A program made the position numbers and the translations under genes. The notes beneath the pieces are model-generated. The model ran no database searches, was not told where the DNA came from, and saw only the letters and a program-made list of their open reading frames with translations. A stretch of 64,000 bases of DNA from Tilletiaria anomala UBC 951. Lineage: Eukaryota > Basidiomycota > Exobasidiomycetes > Georgefischeriales > Tilletiariaceae. The stretch's first letter is position 1. Each line of letters opens with the position of its first letter. Location of the stretch: contig NW_013546918.1 of the NCBI RefSeq assembly GCF_000711695.1, positions 1 to 64,000 of the forward strand. Direction: 5' to 3'. Below are positions 58,520-64,000 of the stretch, in pieces.

Positions 58520-58996
58520 CCGTAGCGGGCCGAGCGCCCCGCGGCAGAACGGAATCGGAGCGAGGGAGTAGGAATGGTGTGCGATACTGATGTATGCTCC
58601 TTTTTGTCATTTCAATTGCAGGTGTTGAGTGGGTCGGTGCTAACCCTTGAAGAATCTAAGGCGGTAAAGCACTTTGCGCCCTCGTTCCCCTTTCCCGATG
58701 TAGATGCGTTTGCCAACACCAAAATTTGCTTTTGTGTTTTGTTTTGGGGGCGGGGGGATCTTTCACGTTGTCCTAGCCTGGCCCACGGCAGCTCGTGTCC
58801 AGCGCTCATAACTCATTTCCACTGTACTCCGGTGGGTCTATTTGTACAGGAACGGGTATGCCTCGCCCTCGCCCGCCTGGGTTGCTGAGAGAAACACAGG
58901 AAGGCCCCCGCAAAGGCATACTCTGGGAGATGTGCTGTGTGCAGTGGGGCGCTCGAGAGGATCATAGAGTGGCATCGTCCGGATTGGTGTGCGGTG
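58520..58996. other. Convergent 3' region, MDH / DUF3605 gene
   Basis: About 475 bp between two stop codons. It holds a G-run near 58745-58757. No gene is recognised. Confidence 0.4.
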
Positions 58997-60383
58997 CTAT
59001 TGCCGCTCGTTGTGCGGCGCCGCTTGCCGACGTACGATGACGCTGTACGAAGAGCAGGCGCAGTGTGAGCTCGGCGTCCGTCCACGCGAGAGTCGAGCCA
59101 CTACTCTGCGCTCGTTGGCGATCCCCATTGTTTGAAAAGGACTGCGTTCGGACACTCACTGGAAATGACTTAGCCCGGGAACGGTCCGCAAGTGCGGCGG
59201 ATTGCAGAACCACGCCGTCTGCCAACCCTGGTCCGGTGGCCACGTGCGACGCACGAAGCTGTCGACGTGCCGTCCCGCCCACGCTTGCGCGCGCTCGGCC
59301 AGGTCCGCCGCGTGTGTCCTCATGTGCAATGCGTTGGCAGTTCCAATTCCAGTGCCAGAAAGGGCGTTCGCCGACGAGCCTGGGACGACTGGCACGGATA
59401 GCGCAGAGGGTGGCAGGATCGGAGGGTCCACGGCACTCGTTCTCGAGCCCGAACTCGGACCGGTGCCGGTCCTGGCGTTCAGATGGGAAGCAGCTTGGAT
59501 TGCTATCATCCGCGGCCCGAGCATCGGACTGGCTGTCGCGCTCGGCGTAGGTGTAAACGTGTCGATTTCCTTGCTCTTCCGCAGCAATGCCACAGTATGT
59601 TCCCCGATCACTCGGAAATCACCATCCCCCTTCTCCCTATCCGTAGCCATATGCCCGGTCAACCCTCGTATCCCATCGCTTACGACCGCCTCGTACAGCG
59701 CATCCCTGCTCGTTCCTTTGGGGAACGGCGTGTCCGGCGTGCTGAACAGCGATGGGTGGAGGATCGGCAGGCGGCACCACACGACGTAGTGCCCACAGTC
59801 GGCCGGCACGCCGTACGGCCAGTCGTTCGGGATGACCTTTGCCATCGTCGACGGCATCGAGGAGTGGAAGTAGTACAGACCGCGCCAGGACGGTTCTTGT
59901 GTTTCCTTTGGGGCTGAGGTTGGAGGTGCAGCAATCCTGGTGCTTCCGTCTCCGTTGGTGGTGGGAGCGTCCGAACAGATTGCTGAGGTGATGGCTCCAG
60001 GCACATATTCTTCAGGTAGAGCATCATCGGACCATTGCAGGCGATACGCCTTGATGTATGCTTCCAGCCCACCATATTTTGCTTGGATCGGCCTGGCCCA
60101 GTCGTCGTACCGCTTTTGGCACCTTGGATGACGGTCTAGCTTGTCGAGTCCCTCCCGTGCGCAGACCTAGCCAGAGAGCGAGACAGAATCCATGCATACA
60201 ATATTTATGAGTACGATCTGGCGCATCAAAATGACTTCGAAAGGCATGAGCTCTCACCCGACAGATGTATTCCCAAGTCATCACCGCTTCTTCGGCCACT
60301 GGCACATGATATGCGCCTTCGCCCACTGGCCCGGTGCCCTCCACCGGCCCGCCAGCGGGTTTGTGCGCTGGTTCCATCTTCAT
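58997..60383 (-). CDS. DUF3605 family protein
   Basis: Three exons (60383-60258, 60166-59160, 59042-58997) give 392 residues. The family is fungal and uncharacterised. It is recognised by MTWEYICR at the start, NDWPYGVPADCGHYVVWCRL in the middle, and SFVRRTWPPDQGWQTAWFCN followed by PGLSHFHVIVRR at the end, which is completed through a 46-nt last exon. A Ser/Thr/Pro-rich loop separates the two halves. The start is uncertain. I use the ATG at 60383, but coding-like sequence continues in frame upstream to about 60560, so a 5' exon may exist. Confidence 0.78.
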
Positions 60384-61128
60384 AAGAAGCGAGCTTTGGT
60401 AATCATCTCTTCCGACAAGGGATTGCCGAGATGGTGTTGCAACGTCGACCGTCGGCGTGTCCTTGATGACGACGGCCGAGTCGCATGGAGCCCGCAATTG
60501 ACCGGACAATGCGGAAGATGGATGGCGCCGCAGGAAAAGGTAGAGGTCAAGACGCCTCTATCTGCACACCGTGCTGCTCCTTGGCTCGCATCGACATTCG
60601 AAAAGTCGTCCCGAACGTGATGCTCGTTTGCGGTTCGGTCGATGGAATGTGTGGGCGACGCCTCAGAAAGCCTGGGTTAGTGTGCAACGGCGAATGTGGA
60701 GAGCGAAGAGAAAATGGGAGGAGTCCCCCAAAATAACGGGGATACAGTTACCAAAATCGGGTTCTGCGTTGAAAACACACATCGCCCTGGTGACTGGAAG
60801 CAGTATTTGCCAGGGACATGATAGAGATGATCCCACTTTTGAAGTACGTCTGAAGAAGTTCCCGAGGTCGGCAATCATTTTAGCACACACGGGCCAAAAA
60901 TGTTGATACCAGCCAAGGCGTTGATCCACTTTCTCAGCTTGGGTCTGCTAGGACGCTGCTTCCAGTCACGAGGTTTTGGTTAGCCTTGTGGTAGACAAGC
61001 CCCGAAGTTGCCAATACGGCACCAATGTAATCAGCTCAGGGTAAGGAATCTCGAAGAGCCTTGAGCAGGGAGGTGGCGATAAAACTTTTGCAATTGCTCA
61101 CAGGATTGCATTTTGGACGAAGCGCAAA
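60384..61128. other. Divergent intergenic region, DUF3605 gene / SKI2
   Basis: About 745 bp. The first 180 bp may belong to the DUF3605 protein (in-frame LDLYLFLRRHPSS on the minus strand). The rest has short frames only. Confidence 0.35.
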
Positions 61129-64000
61129 ATGGCCCCCAACGATTACACCGTTGAAGATGACGCCTCGCCATTCGACGAAGGTGACTTGGTCTACGCGGAG
61201 CATCTAACCTCTCTGTTGGAGAGGGTACGCTCTGATGGCAGGCGTGGCAACGAGCGCCGGACGCGTGAGGAAATTCTGAAAGATCTCGGCTGGCTTTCAA
61301 GAGATGCTCCCACCGCGAAGGAGGGAGAATCACCCATGTTCGCTCCCGACGAGGTCAGGGACATTGTCGTTCGCAAATTTCTCACACCGAGCTGGAACAT
61401 TGATGATCGGGACCTAGGACTCTATCAAATGTGGGGTCCATTAATTCATCGAATTCTTTAGACACGTTGCTGATAGCGAGATGTTCTTCTTGCACAGCCA
61501 TTGGCAGCAAGCTCCAGACTATGCATCGTTGCTATGGGCGCAACCGAAAGCCCAAACCACCAAGCTCGAATTCATCCGCGCTGGGCTCGAAGGGCGAATA
61601 GTAGGATACGAAGAGTCCATCGTCTCTGCGTCGGCTTCTGGCGATACCAGCGAAGCAGCGACAGCCAAAACTTCCACCTCTATGATGCGCGCTCCCACTG
61701 CCAAGACCAACTTTGTTCGCGGCAAAAGCGGTAATTTCATGTTTGCACCAGGGGGAATGAAGGATGAAGTTCTCAAGACAGACAAAGAGGTCGAGGACGA
61801 GATCCATCACAAGGAAGGCCTCGAAGGTGAAGAGACGGATGAGCTCAGCAAGACCGTCCAGAGCGTTGAAGCGCTCATGGGTCGGGGACCAAAGGGTCTC
61901 AGGACCATTCCGCCTGGCTTTTCGAGGGGCTTCTTCGAGAAAGCAGACGAGGAAGAGCAGGAGGTGGAAACGCAGGAAGATTTTGCCAAGAGTCTCAAAC
62001 CTGAACCCGTATACGTGCCCGTGTCGTCCCTGCACGTCTCGGCTCTTGCCGGTAATGGCAATGGCCAGGCTGATGCACCGGCAAAGAAACACTGTAACGA
62101 CCGCCTAGACGCCGAACTTGATGCGCTTCTGCCGACTGAGCCTCCCCAGCCCTTGAAGACGCGACGGACAGCCAAACTCGGCGTCAAGCGGGAATGGGCG
62201 CATGTCATAGACGTGCGGCAGACGCTGGCTAATTTTCATGAGCTGGTTCCTCAAATGGCGCACACTTTCCCATTCGAGCTGGACAACTTTCAAAAGGAAG
62301 CCGCTTACCACCTTGAGCAAGGCGAAAGCGTCTTTGTGGCAGCTCACACGTCGGCAGGCAAGACAGTCGTCGCAGAGTATGCGATCGCGCTCGCGCAGAA
62401 ACATATGACGCGCTGCATTTATACCAGCCCAATCAAAGCGTTGAGCAATCAGAAATTCAGGGAATTCAAGAAGACGTTCGGGGCACAGAACGTCGGCATC
62501 CTCACCGGTGATGTGCAGATCAACCCGGAAGCGCCGTGTCTGATCATGACCACCGAAATCTTGCGGAGCATGCGTGGGTTCGCTTAGTTCACAGTCATTT
62601 TATTGTCGAAAGTAGCTGACGCACTCTTGATTGCTTGCAGTGTATCGCGGAGCAGACCTCATCCGGGACGTCGAGTTTGTCATTTTCGACGAGGTACATT
62701 ATGTCAATGACCAGGAAAGAGGCGTGGTGTGGGAGGAGGTGATCATCCTCTGCCCTCAGCACATCAACCTCATCCTGCTTTCTGCGACTGTTCCCAACAC
62801 AAAAGGTGAGCGGAGACACTGAATGACTGCAGAGACAAGGCCTGAGTTAGACCTATTTTTGTTTCTCTACAGAATTTGCCGACTGGGTCGGCCGAACGAA
62901 GAAAAAGGACATCTACGTGATCAGCACGGCAAAGAGACCTGTCCCACTTGAGCACTTTCTCTACGCTGGCAAGGAATTGTTCAAAATCGTTGATGCAAAG
63001 GGCCAGATGCTCACAGCTGGCATCAAAGATGCAAGCGAAGCGACCCGACGCAAGCAAGATAAAGAGCGTGAGGCGGCTGGGCTGCCCCCACCCGTCCGCG
63101 GTGGTGCACGAGGCGCTAGAGGTGGCCAAAGCGGGCGAGGCGGTGCGCAGCGGGGTGGAGCGGTCATCCCGAGAGGGGGAGGCGGCAGTGGGGGAAGCGG
63201 AGTGCCATCGTGGCGAGGACATGACAAGAACTTGTGGATCCATCTCGTGGGCCTGCTTCGCAAAAAGGACCTGTTGCCCATCGTCGTGTTCGTCTTCAGC
63301 AAGAAACGATGCGAGGAGTACGCCTCGAGCATGCCCAACACGGATCTCTGCTCGGCGAAAGAGAAGAGCGAAGTGCATATCGTCATCGAGAGGAGTCTCA
63401 GCCGACTCAAAGAGGCAGATCGCCGTCTGCCGCAGATCAAACGCATGCGCGAGCTACTGAGACGCGGCATCGGTGTGCATCACGGCGGTCTCTTGCCGAT
63501 CGTCAAAGAGGTGAGACAAGCATAGGCTGTTTGAAGTAGAATGGATCATTGAACACGGATGCTCCCCTTGGACAGGTCGTTGAAATGCTGTTCCAGAGAG
63601 GTCTGGTCAAGGTGCTGTTCGCAACGGAGACATTTGCGATGGGCGTCAACATGCCGGCGCGTTCAGTTGTCTTCTCTGGTATCCGCAAGCACGATGGACA
63701 CAGCTTCCGCGATTTGCTCGCCGGCGAGTACACGCAGATGTCCGGGCGTGCGGGACGGAGAGGCCTGGACGCGACAGGCGTGGTGATCATCAATGCTGCG
63801 GATCAGGTGCCCGAGGCGAGCACGCTTCAGACGATGCTACTCGGGCAGCCGACCAAGCTGCAGTCACAGTTCCGGCTGACGTACAACATGATCCTGAACC
63901 TGTTGCGTGTCGAAGCGCTCAAGGTGGAGGACATGATCAAGCGCTCCTTCTCGGAGAACGCGGCACAGAAGCTGCTGCCGGAGCAGGAGAAGAAGATGAA
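61129..64000 (+). CDS. SKI2: Ski2-type RNA helicase (5' part, cut by window end)
   Basis: Five exons are visible (61129-61430, 61498-62573, 62641-62805, 62873-63510, 63576 to the window end). They encode 727 residues plus about 141 more. Ski2 is the helicase of the Ski complex that feeds mRNA to the cytoplasmic exosome. Helicase motifs are [14 protein letters not shown] (I), FDEVHYVND (II), LLSATVPN (III), [18 protein letters not shown] (V) and [12 protein letters not shown] (VI). An RGG-rich linker lies between the RecA domains (63090-63200), as in yeast Ski2, which sets it apart from Mtr4. The N-terminal region has the [13 protein letters not shown] segment. The arch and C-terminal domains lie beyond the window. 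Confidence 0.95.

Noticed and set aside
1-64000. CRISPR arrays, phage or bacterial defence systems, toxin genes
   Set aside because: Spliceosomal introns and eukaryotic gene families throughout show fungal nuclear DNA; no regularly spaced repeats were seen.

Overview
The window is nuclear DNA of a filamentous or yeast-like fungus, most likely a basidiomycete and perhaps a smut relative (Ustilaginomycotina). The reasons are many short spliceosomal introns (mostly 53-150 nt, GT..AG), GC-rich third codon positions, homoaconitase of the fungal lysine pathway, nickel-urease maturation, a fungal Sec59, and low-complexity Ala/Gly/Ser tracts inside conserved proteins. The lineage is an inference; no rRNA or other taxonomic marker is present. 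Gene models were spliced by hand. For every model given as whole, exon lengths sum to a multiple of three and the reading frame crosses each junction.

Layout. 1.4-11.5 kb: DUF1295 membrane protein (-), LAS1 (+), SVF1 (-), SEC59 dolichol kinase (-), UreF (+). 11.6-18.3 kb: a very large PXB/DUF3818 protein (-) divergent from an ARP9-like gene (+). 18.7-29.2 kb: LEO1 (+) and SPT5 (-) end to end, then TUF1 (+) and RPL31 (+, with a long first intron). 30.5-40.1 kb: GPI-anchored fasciclin protein (-), ILV5 (-) divergent from LYS4 (+), and a secreted aspartic protease (-). 40.1-46.5 kb: a gene-poor stretch with an intron-bearing tRNA-Asn, palindromes and a decayed Ty3/gypsy element. 46.5-52.5 kb: vacuolar AVT-type amino-acid transporter (+), SET-domain methyltransferase (-), GNAT acetyltransferase (+). 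52.5-55.7 kb: a decayed MFS transporter. 55.7-64 kb: Sap30-like Sin3-binding protein (-), mitochondrial malate dehydrogenase (+), DUF3605 protein (-) and SKI2 RNA helicase (+, cut by the window end).

Functional themes. Three chromatin or elongation factors lie within 8 kb (ARP9-like, LEO1, SPT5). Four mitochondrial enzymes or factors are encoded (TUF1, ILV5, LYS4, MDH), and ILV5 and LYS4 share one divergent promoter. RNA metabolism appears as LAS1, SKI2 and RPL31. No toxin, CRISPR, phage or secondary-metabolite system is visible. The accessory signals are retroelement fossils, one transporter pseudogene, several perfect inverted repeats and one orphan small ORF.
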